A DNA stretch of 64,000 bases from Streptomyces sp. NRRL S-350 (GCF_000719705.1 NZ_JOHO01000029.1:1-64000); one strand, 5' to 3'. Shown: positions 53,136 through 62,510, numbered from the stretch's first letter. Made by a program: numbers and translations. Notes: generated from the sequence alone by a model not told the origin.

Positions 53136-53996
53136 ATGGACGACGCCCAGGAGCGCCGGACGGCGCTGTCGAGCTTCCTGCGCAGCCGCCGGGCGCGGCT
53201 GACGCCGCAGGAGGTCGGGCTGGCCCCGGGGGTGCGGCGGCGCACGCCGGGGCTGCGGCGGGAGGAACTGGCGCTGCTCGCGGGCGTCGGGGTGACCTGG
53301 TACACGTGGCTGGAGCAGGGGCGGGACATCCACCCGTCCCCGGAGGTGCTGGCGAGCCTCGCCCGGACGCTGCGGCTCGACCGCGCGGAGACGGCCTACC
53401 TGTTCCGGCTGGCCGGCAGCCACCCCCGGGACGGCGAGGTGGCGGCACCGGGGGACGTCCCGGTCCCGCTGCTGCGGCTGATGCGCGCGCAGTGGCCGGC
53501 GCCGTCCTTCGTGATGGACGCCAACTGGGACATCCGGGCCTGGAACCCGGGCGCGGACGCGCTGTTCGGCCTGACCGACCGGGCACCGGACGAGTGCAAC
53601 CTGGCCTGGGTCGTGTTCGGCAACCCGGTGCACCGGGCCCGGCTCGACCGGTGGGAGGAGCACGCCCGCCGCTTCCTGGCGCAGCTGCGCTCCGCCTACG
53701 CCGAGCGCGGCGGCGAGGCGACGGCCGTCGGGCGCCACCTGGCCCGGATGATCCGGCAGGTGCGCGGCGAGTACCCGGAGGCGGACCGCTGGCTGGACGA
53801 GCACCAGGTCGCCGAGCGCGGCGGCGCGCGGAAGGTGATCCGCCACGAGGTGGTGGGCGAGCTGCGGATCGACCAGCACGTGCTGCTGGCGGCGGAGGGC
53901 CTGCAGCTGATCGTGATGGCCCCGCAGGACGCCGAGACGGAGGAGCGGCTGCGCGTCCTGGCTCCGGCCGCCCCGGCGGTGGCGGCGCCGGTGTGA
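53136..53996 (+). CDS. XRE-family regulator with MmyB-type ligand domain
   Basis: A 286-residue transcription factor. The XRE helix-turn-helix is at about residues 8-75 (SFLRSRRARLTPQEVGL, RRRTPGLRREELALLAGVG, YTWLEQGRD). The MmyB-like ligand-binding domain follows (about 105-275; SFVMDANWDIRAWNPGADALF, NLAWVVFGNP). Members typically control a divergent oxidoreductase or hydrolase gene, as here. ATG at 53136 has GGGGGA 10 nt upstream; GTGs at 53127 and 53130 are alternatives. Confidence 0.88.
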   Translation: MDDAQERRTALSSFLRSRRARLTPQEVGLAPGVRRRTPGLRREELALLAGVGVTWYTWLEQGRDIHPSPEVLASLARTLRLDRAETAYLFRLAGSHPRDGEVAAPGDVPVPLLRLMRAQWPAPSFVMDANWDIRAWNPGADALFGLTDRAPDECNLAWVVFGNPVHRARLDRWEEHARRFLAQLRSAYAERGGEATAVGRHLARMIRQVRGEYPEADRWLDEHQVAERGGARKVIRHEVVGELRIDQHVLLAAEGLQLIVMAPQDAETEERLRVLAPAAPAVAAPV

Positions 53997-54085
53997 GCCG
54001 GGGGCCGGGGCCTGCGGGCTCCGGGACGGGGTGGCCGCGCCGAGCCCGCCGGCCGTCCCGCCCGCCCGCCCGCCCGCCGGAACGC

Positions 54086-54125
54086 GGAACGGCCCGGCCC
54101 CCCTTGCGCGAGGGGGGCCGGGCCG
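54086..54125. terminator. Bidirectional terminator hairpin
   Basis: A perfect 16-bp stem (AACGGCCCGGCCCCCC and complement) with an 8-nt loop lies between the convergent XRE and helicase genes, 12 bp from the helicase stop. Confidence 0.9.
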
Positions 54126-54137
54126 TTCGGCGGAGCG

Positions 54138-55805
54138 TCAGTCGAAGCTGCGGCGCTGGCGCCCGGTCCCGTAGTTGGAGCCGGACTTGGCGCCGCTGCC
54201 GGGCTTGGCGCGCCCGGCGGAGCGGCCGATGAAGCCGGCCGCCTGCGGGCGCTCGCCCTGGGTGGCGGCGCCCATCCGCTGCTTGGGGCGGGGGCGGCGC
54301 GGGTTGCCGTTCATGTCGACGTCGGCGGGCAGCCCGGAGCGCTTGCCGGCGCGGCGGCGCGGGGCTCCGGCCTTGGCTCCGGCGCGTCCGGCGGCCTTGT
54401 CCTCCGCGGTCCCCGCGGCGGCGGCCTGGGCCACCGGGACGGCGACGGCGACCGGGACGCCGCTCGGCGTGCGGGCGCCGGTGATCCGGGCCAGGTCGGC
54501 GTCGCCCGGGCGGATCTTGGTGACGGTCGGGCGGATGCCGGCGACCGTCATCAGCCGGTTGACCTCGCGGCGCTGCTCGGGCAGCACGAGGGTGACGACC
54601 GTGCCGGACTCGCCGGCCCGGGCGGTGCGGCCGCCGCGGTGCAGGTAGTCCTTGTGGTCGACCGGCGGGTCGACGTTGACGACCAGGTCCAGGCCGTCGA
54701 TGTGGATGCCGCGCGCGGCGACGTTGGTGGCGATCAGCGCGGTGACGTGGCCGTCGCGGAACTGGTCGAGGACCCGGTTGCGCTGCGGCTGGGACTTGCC
54801 GCCGTGCAGCGCCGCGGCCTTCACGCCGTTGCCGAGCAGCTGCTTGGCGAGCCGGTCGGCGCCGTGCTTGGTGTGCACGAACATGATCACGCGGCCTTCG
54901 CGGGAGGCGATGTGCGCGGCGGCGGAGGCCTTGTCGGACTGGTCGAGCTGCAGGACGTGGTGGTCCATGGTGGTGACCGCGCCGGCCGAGGGGTCGACCG
55001 AGTGGGTGACCGGGTCGTTCAGGAAGCGCTTGACCAGCCGGTCGACGTTGCGGTCCAGGGTGGCGGAGAACAGCATCCGCTGGCCGCCCTCGGCGACCTG
55101 CTCCAGCAGCTTGGTGACCTGCGGCAGGAAGCCCATGTCGGCCATCTGGTCGGCCTCGTCCAGGACGGTGATGGTCACGTCGGACAGGACGACGTCGCCG
55201 CGCCCGATCAGGTCGTCCAGGCGGCCCGGGGTGGCGACCAGCACCTCGGTGCCGCGGCGCACCGCGTTGGCCTGCCGGTTGATCGACATGCCGCCGACGA
55301 CGGTGGTGATCCGCAGGTTCACGGCGGTGGCGTACGGGGTGAGCGCGTCGGTGACCTGCTGGGCCAGCTCGCGGGTGGGCACCAGGACGAGTGCCAGCGG
55401 GTGCCGGGCGACGGCGCGGCGGCCGGCGGTGCGGGTGAGCAGCGGCAGCCCGAAGGCCAGGGTCTTGCCGGAGCCGGTGCGGCCGCGGCCGAGCACGTCG
55501 CGCCCGGCGATCGCGTCGGGCAGCGTGGCGGCCTGGATCGGGAACGGCTCGGTGACGCCTTCGCGGCCGAGCGCGGAGAGGATGCCCTTGGGCATCTCCA
55601 GCTCGGCGAAGGTGGCCGCCGGGGGCCGGGCCGGGGTGCCCTCGACGACGGTGAAGTCGGCGGCCTCGGGCGTGACGGCGCGGTTCTGCTTGGGGGCGCC
55701 GGTGCGGTTGCGCGGCTTGCGCGAACGGTCGCCGCCGGCGGTGCGGCGGGTCTGGTCGGTGGTGCGGGGGCCGCGGTCGCGCGGCGTGCGGGCAGGGGTG
55801 GTCAC
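54138..55805 (-). CDS. DEAD-box ATP-dependent RNA helicase
   Basis: A 555-residue RNA helicase. Motifs: Q motif FPIQAATLP, I GRTGSGKT (with GR in place of the usual AQ/AR), Ia VPTRELA, Ib TPGRL, II VLDEADQM, III FSATL, V ATNVAARGIHI, VI HRGGRTARAG. Both ends are basic and disordered; the C-terminus (about 420-555) is Arg/Gly/Lys-rich and should bind RNA. GTG at 55805 has GGAG 5 nt upstream. It lies downstream of the cold-shock gene on the same strand but behind a terminator, so it may be expressed separately. Confidence 0.93.
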   Translation of the reverse strand: MTTPARTPRDRGPRTTDQTRRTAGGDRSRKPRNRTGAPKQNRAVTPEAADFTVVEGTPARPPAATFAELEMPKGILSALGREGVTEPFPIQAATLPDAIAGRDVLGRGRTGSGKTLAFGLPLLTRTAGRRAVARHPLALVLVPTRELAQQVTDALTPYATAVNLRITTVVGGMSINRQANAVRRGTEVLVATPGRLDDLIGRGDVVLSDVTITVLDEADQMADMGFLPQVTKLLEQVAEGGQRMLFSATLDRNVDRLVKRFLNDPVTHSVDPSAGAVTTMDHHVLQLDQSDKASAAAHIASREGRVIMFVHTKHGADRLAKQLLGNGVKAAALHGGKSQPQRNRVLDQFRDGHVTALIATNVAARGIHIDGLDLVVNVDPPVDHKDYLHRGGRTARAGESGTVVTLVLPEQRREVNRLMTVAGIRPTVTKIRPGDADLARITGARTPSGVPVAVAVPVAQAAAAGTAEDKAAGRAGAKAGAPRRRAGKRSGLPADVDMNGNPRRPRPKQRMGAATQGERPQAAGFIGRSAGRAKPGSGAKSGSNYGTGRQRRSFD

Positions 55806-55896
55806 GGGTTCTCCGTCCGTCGGGTCGGCAGCCCGCGGTGCGGGCTGGTCGGCCGTGGGATTGGGAGCGCGCCGCCCCGGCCGTATGGCGGCATGA

Positions 55897-55930
55897 GCGG
55901 GGGCCCGCACCGTGCGGTGCGGGCCCCCGC
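55897..55930. terminator. Terminator after the cold-shock gene
   Basis: A perfect 15-bp stem (GCGGGGGCCCGCACC and complement) with a 4-nt loop, 36 bp downstream of the csp stop on the minus strand. Confidence 0.9.
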
Positions 55931-55965
55931 TTCGCGATGATCGCGAGTCAGCGTGGACGCTGACG

Positions 55966-56172
55966 TCAGCCGATGATCATGATGTTCTCGGCCTGCGGGC
56001 CCTTCTGGCCCTGGGTCACGTCGAACTCGACCTTCTGGCCCTCGAACAGCTCGCGGAAGCCCTGAGCCTGGATGTTCGAGTAGTGGGCGAACACGTCAGC
56101 GCCGCCGCCGTCCTGCTCGATGAAGCCGAAGCCCTTTTCGCTGTTGAACCACTTCACGGTGCCGGTAGCCAT
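55966..56172 (-). CDS. csp: Cold-shock protein, CspA family
   Basis: A 68-residue OB-fold RNA chaperone. It has [18 protein letters not shown] with RNP1 (KGFGFIE) and RNP2-like VFAHYS. ATG at 56172 has GAGGAG upstream. The region before it is unusually AT-rich and long, as in cold-shock mRNAs, and contains a stem-loop. It lies upstream of an RNA helicase gene on the same strand, a functionally sensible pair. Confidence 0.97.
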   Translation of the reverse strand: MATGTVKWFNSEKGFGFIEQDGGGADVFAHYSNIQAQGFRELFEGQKVEFDVTQGQKGPQAENIMIIG

Positions 56173-56273
56173 AACCGTCTCCTCTAAAACTGGGGCATCA
56201 GGGACCCACACCTCGTGGATCCCCAAGTAGCCGCGATCCCCATCCGGAGACTGAAACACCGGACAAAACAAAT

Positions 56274-56348
56274 GCGCCTGTTGGTGTTGGAACCAGCAGG
56301 CGCACACATACGTTCATGGGAACCAAAACTGCAACTGACTCGACTGTA
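56274..56348 (-). promoter_or_regulatory. csp 5' leader with stem-loop and -10-like box
   Basis: On the minus strand a TACAGT box (56348-56343) could be the -10, giving a leader of roughly 160 nt. Within it GCGCCTG and CAGGCGC (56303-56274) form a 7-bp stem with further pairing inside. No good -35 is seen, so the promoter is tentative. Confidence 0.4.
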
Positions 56349-56470
56349 GCACGGGGACACCCCGAACGACCGGGGATTTTCCGCTGTACAGATCACGTTT
56401 GGCGCCCCCCGCAAAGGGGGAGGCGGCGCCCCGCCGAAGCGGGACGCCGCCTGTCTTCCCGAGCGGTCGG

Positions 56471-58672
56471 TCAGCGTCGGCCGGCCGGCTCCGGCACGCC
56501 GTGCGCACCCGCCAGCGGGGCCGGCCCGCCGCCGTGGCCGTGACCGTGGCTGGGGCCGTCACCGTGGCCGGGCCACCAGGCGCGGTGGCCGAGCAGCGCG
56601 GTGAGGGACGGGGTGAAGAACATCGCCATCACGAAGGCCGCCAGCACGATGCCGAAGGCCAGCGAGAAGCCGAGCTCCATGAAGAGCACGTTGCCCGCGA
56701 GCATGAAGGTCGCGAACGACGCCGCCAGGATGAAGCCGGCCGCGGCGACGGTCGGGCCGCCGTGCTTGATGGCCTCGCTGGCCGCCTCGCGCGGGCTGCG
56801 GCCCTCGCGGGCCTCCTCGCGCAGGCGGGAGATGATCAGGATGTTGTAGTCCGTGCCGATCGCCACCACGAAGAGGTAGATGAAGATCGGCAGCATGAAC
56901 ATCAGGCCCGGCTCGCCCTTGAGGTTCTGGAACAGCAGGGTGGTGGCCCCGAGGGTGCCGCCGAAGCCGAGGCCGACCGAGGCCATCAGGTACCACGGTG
57001 CGACCACGCTGCGCAGTTGCAGGCCCAGGATGAGCATGATGATCAGCGCCGCGATCGGGAACACCAGCGTGTAGTCGTGCACCATCGCGGTGTTGATGTC
57101 CTTGTACACCGAGGTGATGCCGCCGACCAGGGCCTTGCTGTCGGCCGGGGCCGAGGCGTGGGCGGTGTCGCGGACCTTCTCGATGGTGTCGATGGCCTTG
57201 TTGGAGGCCGGCGCGTCGTTCAGCATCACGGTGAAGTCACCGGTGGTGCCGTCCGCGTTGATCGTCTTGTTCTGGGCGCTCGGCGCGACCACGGAGGCCA
57301 CCCCGGGGACGCCCTGGAGCTTGTCGGCGAAGTCCTTGATCGCCGAGTCGCCGAGCTTGGCGCCGTTGGTGCTGGTCAGGAAGACGTGGCTCGGGTCGGC
57401 GGCGCCGGCCGAGAACGCGGTCATCAGCTTGTCCTGGACGACCATCGACTCCTTGCCCTTGGGCATCGAGCTGCCCGCCAGGTCGTAGGTGCCGTTGTAG
57501 TTGACGCCGGCCAGGGCCAGCACCAGCAGGATGCCGCCGGAGGCCAGGGCGACCAGGCCGGGCTTCTTGCCGGTCATCCGGCCGAGGGCGGCGAAGCGGG
57601 CGTTCTTCGGCTCCTGCATCCACTTCTTGCCCGGCCAGAACACGGCCTTGGACGGGAGGACGGCGAGCACGGCGGGGGCCAGGGTCAGCGAGACCAGGGC
57701 GGTCGCGATGACGGCGATGGCCAGCGCCGGGCCGAGCGCGGTGAACATGCCCAGGCTGGAGAGGACCAGCACGGCGAAGGCGACGGCGACGGCACCGGCG
57801 GCGGAGGCGATCGCCTCGCCGACCCGGCCGACGGCGTTGGCCACGGCCGTCTTGCGGTCCTCGCCCAGGCGCAGCCGCTCGCGGTAGCGGAAGGCGAGGA
57901 AGAGGAAGTAGTCCGTGCCGACGCCGAGGACCACGATGATCAGGATCGCGGAGGTCATCGGGGAGGACTTCAGGTCGAAGAGCTTGATCGCGTCGGCGAT
58001 CAGGCCGTTGGCCACCGGCATCGCGATGGCCAGCGAGAGGACGACCGGCAGGAGGCCGGCCAGGATGCTGCGGAAGATGATGCCGACGATCAGGATGACC
58101 AACAGCAGGCTGCCGAGCATGACGATGGCGTCGGTGGCGCCGGAGGCGTCCTGCTGGTCGAGGCTGCTGGCGGCCTGGCCGCCGACCTGGAACTTCAGCC
58201 CGGTGCCGTCGGCGAGCTTGGAGCCCTCGCTGCGCAGCTTCTTGGCCGCGTCGGTGTACTCCGGGCTCTGCATCTTGGTCTTGTCGATGGCGACCATGGA
58301 CAGCGCGTACTTGCCGTCCTTGGACTTCGCCGCCTTGGCGTCGACCGGCAGGATCTTCTCGACCGCGGGGATGTGCGCGGCGGTCAGACCGTTGACGACC
58401 TTGTCCATCGAGGCCTGGTCGGCGTCGTTCAGCGCCTGGCCGTCGTTGCGCTCGAAGAGCAGCAGCGCGGCGGGGGTGAAGCTCGACGGGAAGGCCTGCT
58501 CCTGGAGCTGTGCGGCCTGGATGGACTCGTAGTGCTTGGGCAGGAATGCGGACTCGTCCGTCTGGGAGGTGACCTTCGGCGCCGCCGCGACGATGGCGAT
58601 CATCGCGACGACCCAGGCGATGATCACCCACCACGCGCGACGAACGACGAAGTGTCCTAGTCGGTGGAACAT
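56471..58672 (-). CDS. MMPL-family RND transporter
   Basis: A 733-residue inner-membrane transporter with two repeats, each an N-terminal helix, a large external domain and five or six helices. Family motifs include GVGTDYFLFLAFRYRERL and its second-half counterpart AIGTDYNILIISRLREE with the proton-relay Asp-Tyr pair. Related proteins export lipids, siderophores or drugs. The C-terminus is His/Gly-rich (GDGPSHGHGHGGGP), possibly metal-binding. ATG at 58672 has GGAGG 8 nt upstream. Two similar dyads lie in its promoter. Confidence 0.92.
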   Translation of the reverse strand: MFHRLGHFVVRRAWWVIIAWVVAMIAIVAAAPKVTSQTDESAFLPKHYESIQAAQLQEQAFPSSFTPAALLLFERNDGQALNDADQASMDKVVNGLTAAHIPAVEKILPVDAKAAKSKDGKYALSMVAIDKTKMQSPEYTDAAKKLRSEGSKLADGTGLKFQVGGQAASSLDQQDASGATDAIVMLGSLLLVILIVGIIFRSILAGLLPVVLSLAIAMPVANGLIADAIKLFDLKSSPMTSAILIIVVLGVGTDYFLFLAFRYRERLRLGEDRKTAVANAVGRVGEAIASAAGAVAVAFAVLVLSSLGMFTALGPALAIAVIATALVSLTLAPAVLAVLPSKAVFWPGKKWMQEPKNARFAALGRMTGKKPGLVALASGGILLVLALAGVNYNGTYDLAGSSMPKGKESMVVQDKLMTAFSAGAADPSHVFLTSTNGAKLGDSAIKDFADKLQGVPGVASVVAPSAQNKTINADGTTGDFTVMLNDAPASNKAIDTIEKVRDTAHASAPADSKALVGGITSVYKDINTAMVHDYTLVFPIAALIIMLILGLQLRSVVAPWYLMASVGLGFGGTLGATTLLFQNLKGEPGLMFMLPIFIYLFVVAIGTDYNILIISRLREEAREGRSPREAASEAIKHGGPTVAAAGFILAASFATFMLAGNVLFMELGFSLAFGIVLAAFVMAMFFTPSLTALLGHRAWWPGHGDGPSHGHGHGGGPAPLAGAHGVPEPAGRR

Positions 58673-58771
58673 GCTCGATGCCTCCTGGGCATGGTTCACC
58701 GCAGCCCTTTGGGGGACGGGACGCTGGGCGACGGCAGGGACCGGCCCGGGAGGTGCCCGGAAGGCACCACC

Positions 58772-58835
58772 TTGCCGGTCGGCAGGTAAGTAGGTCTGGG
58801 CATCATCCTACGAGTACTTGCTTGCCGCCCGGCAA
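58772..58835. promoter_or_regulatory. Two TTGCCG-NN-CGGCAR dyads before the MMPL gene
   Basis: TTGCCGGTCGGCAG (58772-58785) and TTGCCGCCCGGCAA (58822-58835) are near-identical dyads 50 bp apart. On the minus strand the second overlaps a possible -35 with a -10-like TAGGAT at 58810-58805. TetR-type repression of the transporter is likely; no regulator gene is adjacent. Confidence 0.5.
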
Positions 58836-59216
58836 GGAGCCCCCGTATTCCAACCCCCGTGAGAAGGGCCCCCCCGAAACGGCCCCGACCCAGTCTCTCC
58901 CGAACCCCGGCCGGTCGGCCTCGTGCTCCGGGTGGAGACACCTCCCCCTCAGGGTGGAGGCAGGTCCCCTACCCCCAGGGAGGAGTTCTCGGGGTCGGGG
59001 GCCAGGGAAAACCCCAACCCGCCCCCGACACGCCCCCCGAGGGGACTCCCGGGGAGGCGCCCGCGCGGCCCCACTGTCCGGCGCCACCGCTCGGCTCGCT
59101 CACCCCGCTGCCCGGCCCCGCTGCCGGTGGTCGGCGACCGGGTCGGATGCGGCGGCCTGGTCGCCGAGGCACGGACGCCGCCTTCGCCGAGCACCGCACG
59201 GACGGCAGCCGAGCCG

Positions 59217-59252
59217 CCGCAGCGCGCGGGGCCCGGGCCCCGCGCGCTGCGG
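59217..59252. other. 36-bp perfect palindrome without loop
   Basis: CCGCAGCGCGCGGGGCCC is followed at once by its reverse complement. It lies 77 bp before the kinase start. It could be a terminator-like cruciform or a protein site. Confidence 0.8.
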
Positions 59253-59328
59253 GGCCACGGGCCGGTGCGTCATGATGATCACCGCCCCGGGATCCCCCGG
59301 GTGACCGCCGTGGGAACGGAGCCCAGTC

Positions 59329-60222
59329 ATGATCCCCTTCGACGAGGGCCGGGCCCGGCTGCTGCTCGCCCGCGCCTGCGCGCGCGCCGGACTGCCCGCC
59401 CCGGACGGCGCCCGGCTGCTCGCACTGGGCGAGAACGCCGTCTTCGACCTCGGCGACCCGGCCGTGGTCGCCAAGGTCGGCCGCGGCCCCGAGCTGTACG
59501 AGCGGGCGCACCGCGAGCTGACCGTCGCCCGCTGGCTGGCCGGCCAGGGCGTCCCCGTGGTGCGGCCGTACGACGCGCCGGCACCCGAGCCGCAGGCGGC
59601 CGACGGGCACCCCGTCACCTTCTGGCACCGGCTCGCCCCCGCCGTCCGCCCCGCCCGCCCGGTCGACCTCGCCCCGCTGCTGCACGCCCTGCACCGGCTG
59701 CCGGTACCGCCCGTCCCGCTCGGCCGGCGCGACCTGCTGGCCCCGGTCGGGCGCTGGCTGGACTCCGCCGAGGGGTACGTCGCCCCCGAGGACGTCGCCT
59801 TCCTGCGCGACCGCCGGGACGCCTTCGCGGCCGCCCTGGCCGACCTCGCCCCCCGGCTGCGCCCCGGCGTGATCCACGGCGACGCCCTGCCCCGCAACGT
59901 CCACGTCGGCCCGGACGGCCCGGTCCTGCTCGACCTGGAGTTCGTCGCCGACGACCTGCGCGAACACGACCTGGTGGTCCTCGCCCTCGCCCACGACCGC
60001 TACGGCGTGCCCGGCGAGGAGTACCGCGCGTTCACCGAGGCGTACGGCTGGGACGTGCGCGACTGGCCCGGCTTCGCGGTGCTGCGCGGGGCCCGGGAGA
60101 CCGCCAGTGCCTCCTGGGTGGCTCAGCAGGCGGCGAGCAACCCGGCCGCGTCCGCCGAGTTCCGGCGGCGCGTCGACTCCCTGCGCGACGGGGCCACCGA
60201 GGTGCGCTGGTACCCGTTCTGA
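59329..60222 (+). CDS. Aminoglycoside phosphotransferase (APH)-family kinase
   Basis: A 297-residue kinase-like protein. The catalytic loop is IHGDALPRNV (Asp and Asn) and the metal-binding motif is LLDLEF, where DxD is more usual but E appears. The N-lobe Lys is probably in VVAKVGRG. Such enzymes phosphorylate aminoglycosides, sugars or other alcohols; no resistance role can be claimed. ATG at 59329, single gene. Confidence 0.82.
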   Translation: MIPFDEGRARLLLARACARAGLPAPDGARLLALGENAVFDLGDPAVVAKVGRGPELYERAHRELTVARWLAGQGVPVVRPYDAPAPEPQAADGHPVTFWHRLAPAVRPARPVDLAPLLHALHRLPVPPVPLGRRDLLAPVGRWLDSAEGYVAPEDVAFLRDRRDAFAAALADLAPRLRPGVIHGDALPRNVHVGPDGPVLLDLEFVADDLREHDLVVLALAHDRYGVPGEEYRAFTEAYGWDVRDWPGFAVLRGARETASASWVAQQAASNPAASAEFRRRVDSLRDGATEVRWYPF

Positions 60223-60392
60223 CAGCGGCCCGTACCCCGGCCGGCGCGCGGGCGCCAACCGGGGCGGGTGTGAGAAGGCTCTTAGAGCGGAGCGGTCCGC
60301 CGCGCAACCGGGGCACGTACGCTCGGCGTCCTACCGGACAGTCGTCCTGACCCGAGACCCTCACCCCACTCGCACCCTCAGGAGCCGCCGCC

Positions 60393-61457
60393 ATGCACGG
60401 GACCGCCCTGCGCCCCTCCGCCGCCCCGAACCGCCCGCCCCGCTCCCGGCGCAGGTTGGTCGCGGGCTGCGTCGCGGTCGCCGCCGTCCTGGGCCTGGCC
60501 GCCTGCGGGACGGCCAGCGGGGCGCTGCAGCCGCCGAGCGCCGCCCGGCCGAGCGGGACGGCGGTGACCACCCTCGCGCCGACGCCCGGCTCCGACGGCG
60601 TGCCGCCGGCGTCCGGGTCCGCAGGGTCGGCCGCCGCCTCCACGCCGTCGGCGCCGTCCGCGTCGGCGCCGTCCGCGTCGACGCCGCCGTCCACGTCGTC
60701 CGCTCCGGCTGCTCCGGCCGTTCCCGCGAAGCCGCGCACGCCCGCGACCCCGGCCGCCCCCGCCGTGTCGACCACGCCCTCCGTGCCCGCCACGCCGATC
60801 GTCCCGGGCTCCCCTGCCGCGGCCTCCTCCCCCGCCGCGCCGCCCCCGCACACCGGGGCGGGCACGGTGATCGGCTCGACCGCCTCGGGCGGCCGCACCG
60901 TCGCACTCACCTTCGACGACGGCCCCGGCCCCGCGACCGGCCAGATCCTGGACCTGCTCGCCCAGTACCACGTCAAGGCGACGTTCTGCGAGATCGGCCA
61001 GAACGCCGCAGCCAACCCGGCCGCGGTCAAGCGCGTCCTGGCCGAGGGGCACCGGCTGTGCGACCACAGCGTCCACCACCCGCAGCCGTTCGCGAAGCTC
61101 CCGCACGACAAGGCGGCGTACGAGATCACCGCCGCCCGGGACATGATCGTCCAGGCCGGCGGCCCCGGCACCCAGGTCTCCTGGTTCCGCGCCCCCGGCG
61201 GCGGCTTCAACGCCGACAACGAGCGCACAACCGCGGGCCTCGGGATGTCCTCGCTCGGCTGGTCGGTCGACCCGCGGGACTGGTCCCGCCCCGGCGTGCC
61301 GGCGATCGTCTCCACCGTGCAGAAGCAGCTGAAGCCCGGCGGGGTGATCCTCATGCACGACGGCGGCGGCGACCGCAGCCAGACCGTGGCCGCCCTGAAG
61401 CAGCTGCTGCCCTGGCTGGTCGCCCAGGGGTACACCTTCGACTTCCCGGCGGCCTGA
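60393..61457 (+). CDS. Polysaccharide deacetylase lipoprotein (NodB domain)
   Basis: A 354-residue secreted carbohydrate esterase 4 enzyme. The signal peptide ends in lipobox LAAC (about residues 35-38). A Ser/Ala/Pro linker (45-155) precedes the NodB domain: catalytic TFDDGPGPATG, metal-binding HSVHHPQP, FRAPGGGFN, and LMHDGGGDRSQT. It should remove acetyl groups from peptidoglycan, chitin or xylan. The nucleotides of the linker are repetitive (GCGTCGGCGCCGTC-type units). Confidence 0.92.
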   Translation: MHGTALRPSAAPNRPPRSRRRLVAGCVAVAAVLGLAACGTASGALQPPSAARPSGTAVTTLAPTPGSDGVPPASGSAGSAAASTPSAPSASAPSASTPPSTSSAPAAPAVPAKPRTPATPAAPAVSTTPSVPATPIVPGSPAAASSPAAPPPHTGAGTVIGSTASGGRTVALTFDDGPGPATGQILDLLAQYHVKATFCEIGQNAAANPAAVKRVLAEGHRLCDHSVHHPQPFAKLPHDKAAYEITAARDMIVQAGGPGTQVSWFRAPGGGFNADNERTTAGLGMSSLGWSVDPRDWSRPGVPAIVSTVQKQLKPGGVILMHDGGGDRSQTVAALKQLLPWLVAQGYTFDFPAA

Positions 61458-61527
61458 CCGGCACCGGTACCGGCGGCCGACGGCGGCGGCTGACTGCCTG
61501 ACGGACCGCGGTCCTAGGCTGTGCGGC

Positions 61528-62493
61528 GTGACCGACACCCGTCCCACCACGGCCGACCTCGTCGCCGCCGTGCCCGGGCTGGCCCCGTACCTGCGGCCCG
61601 CCACCCTGCTCCACCCGTACGCCGCGGCACCCGAGCCGCAGGCGAGCCGGATCGGCGGCCCCGCCCTGTGGCCGGCCGGCGAGCCCTGGCCGCACTGCAC
61701 CGCCGGGCACCTGGCCGACGAGTACCAGGACGTCTCCGCGGCCGACCGGGAGACCTGGGAGGGCATCGACCGGGCGCTGTGCGGACGGACCCTGGCCGGC
61801 GGCCCCGCACACGTCCTCACCGCGGAGGAGGCCGCCGAGCAGCGCCGGATCATGGGCGACGCCCACTCCCTCGACCTGGTCAACTGGCGCACCCACCGGA
61901 TGGTCCCCGAGCAACCCGCCGCCCGGACCGCCCTGATACCGCTGGTGCACCTGCGCGCCGAGGACGCCCCGCACCTGCCCTGGCCGGAGGGCACGGACCG
62001 GCTCCAGGTGCTCTGGTGCCCCAACGACCACGACGACCTCCAGGACCCGCGCTACTACCACGGTCCGAACGTCGAACTCCACTGGCAGCGCGCCGCCGAC
62101 CTCGCCCCGGCCGCTCCCCCGGCGCCCCGGCGCCGCGACGACAGCTACCTGCCGACCCCGTGCGCGGTGCGCCCCGAACAGATCGCGGACCTGCCGGACC
62201 GGGACGAGCTGCCCGATGAACTCCACACCGCCGCCGAGGAGTTCGCGCAACGGCACGGCATCGAGTACCACCGCTTCCTGGCCTGCGCGGAGGGCTGGAA
62301 GGTCGGCGGCTGGCCGTCCTGGCGCTCCACCGACCTGATCCCGGTCGACTGCGGCTGCGGCGCGCGGATGGTCCACCTGCTCACCGTGGACAGCGGCCTG
62401 GCCCCGGACGTGTCGGTCGGACGGTTCGGGGAGCTGCACGTCTTCGTCTGCCCGACGGACCTCGCGCACCCGGTGGGACTGGACCTGCAGTAG
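61528..62493 (+). CDS. Hypothetical protein, possibly DUF1963/YwqG-like
   Basis: A 321-residue protein of unknown function. Features: SRIGGPALWPAGEPWPHC near residue 40, ALIPLVHLRAEDAPHLPWPEGTDRLQVLWCPNDH around 130, and KVGGWPSW near 255, the last being like the conserved Gly-Gly-x-Pro-x-W/Q of DUF1963 proteins, which often occur as putative immunity or effector-related proteins. Several Cys and His (DCGCGARM, CPTD) may bind metal. GTG at 61528. Confidence 0.6.
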   Translation: MTDTRPTTADLVAAVPGLAPYLRPATLLHPYAAAPEPQASRIGGPALWPAGEPWPHCTAGHLADEYQDVSAADRETWEGIDRALCGRTLAGGPAHVLTAEEAAEQRRIMGDAHSLDLVNWRTHRMVPEQPAARTALIPLVHLRAEDAPHLPWPEGTDRLQVLWCPNDHDDLQDPRYYHGPNVELHWQRAADLAPAAPPAPRRRDDSYLPTPCAVRPEQIADLPDRDELPDELHTAAEEFAQRHGIEYHRFLACAEGWKVGGWPSWRSTDLIPVDCGCGARMVHLLTVDSGLAPDVSVGRFGELHVFVCPTDLAHPVGLDLQ

Positions 62494-62510
62494 GCGCCGC
62501 CAGACCGGAG

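Larger units (their letters stand above)
58673..59328. other. 656-bp regulatory gap between MMPL and kinase genes
   Basis: No convincing gene. It holds the MMPL promoter dyads (58772-58835), three GGGTGGAG-like boxes (58929-58937, 58951-58959, 58977-58985) that form inverted repeats with CTCC runs, and a 36-bp perfect palindrome (59217-59252). Confidence 0.5.

Noticed and set aside
58803..59275. Open frames in the MMPL-kinase gap
   Set aside because: Short, Arg/Pro/Gly-rich, without ribosome binding sites or recognisable motifs; the region looks regulatory.
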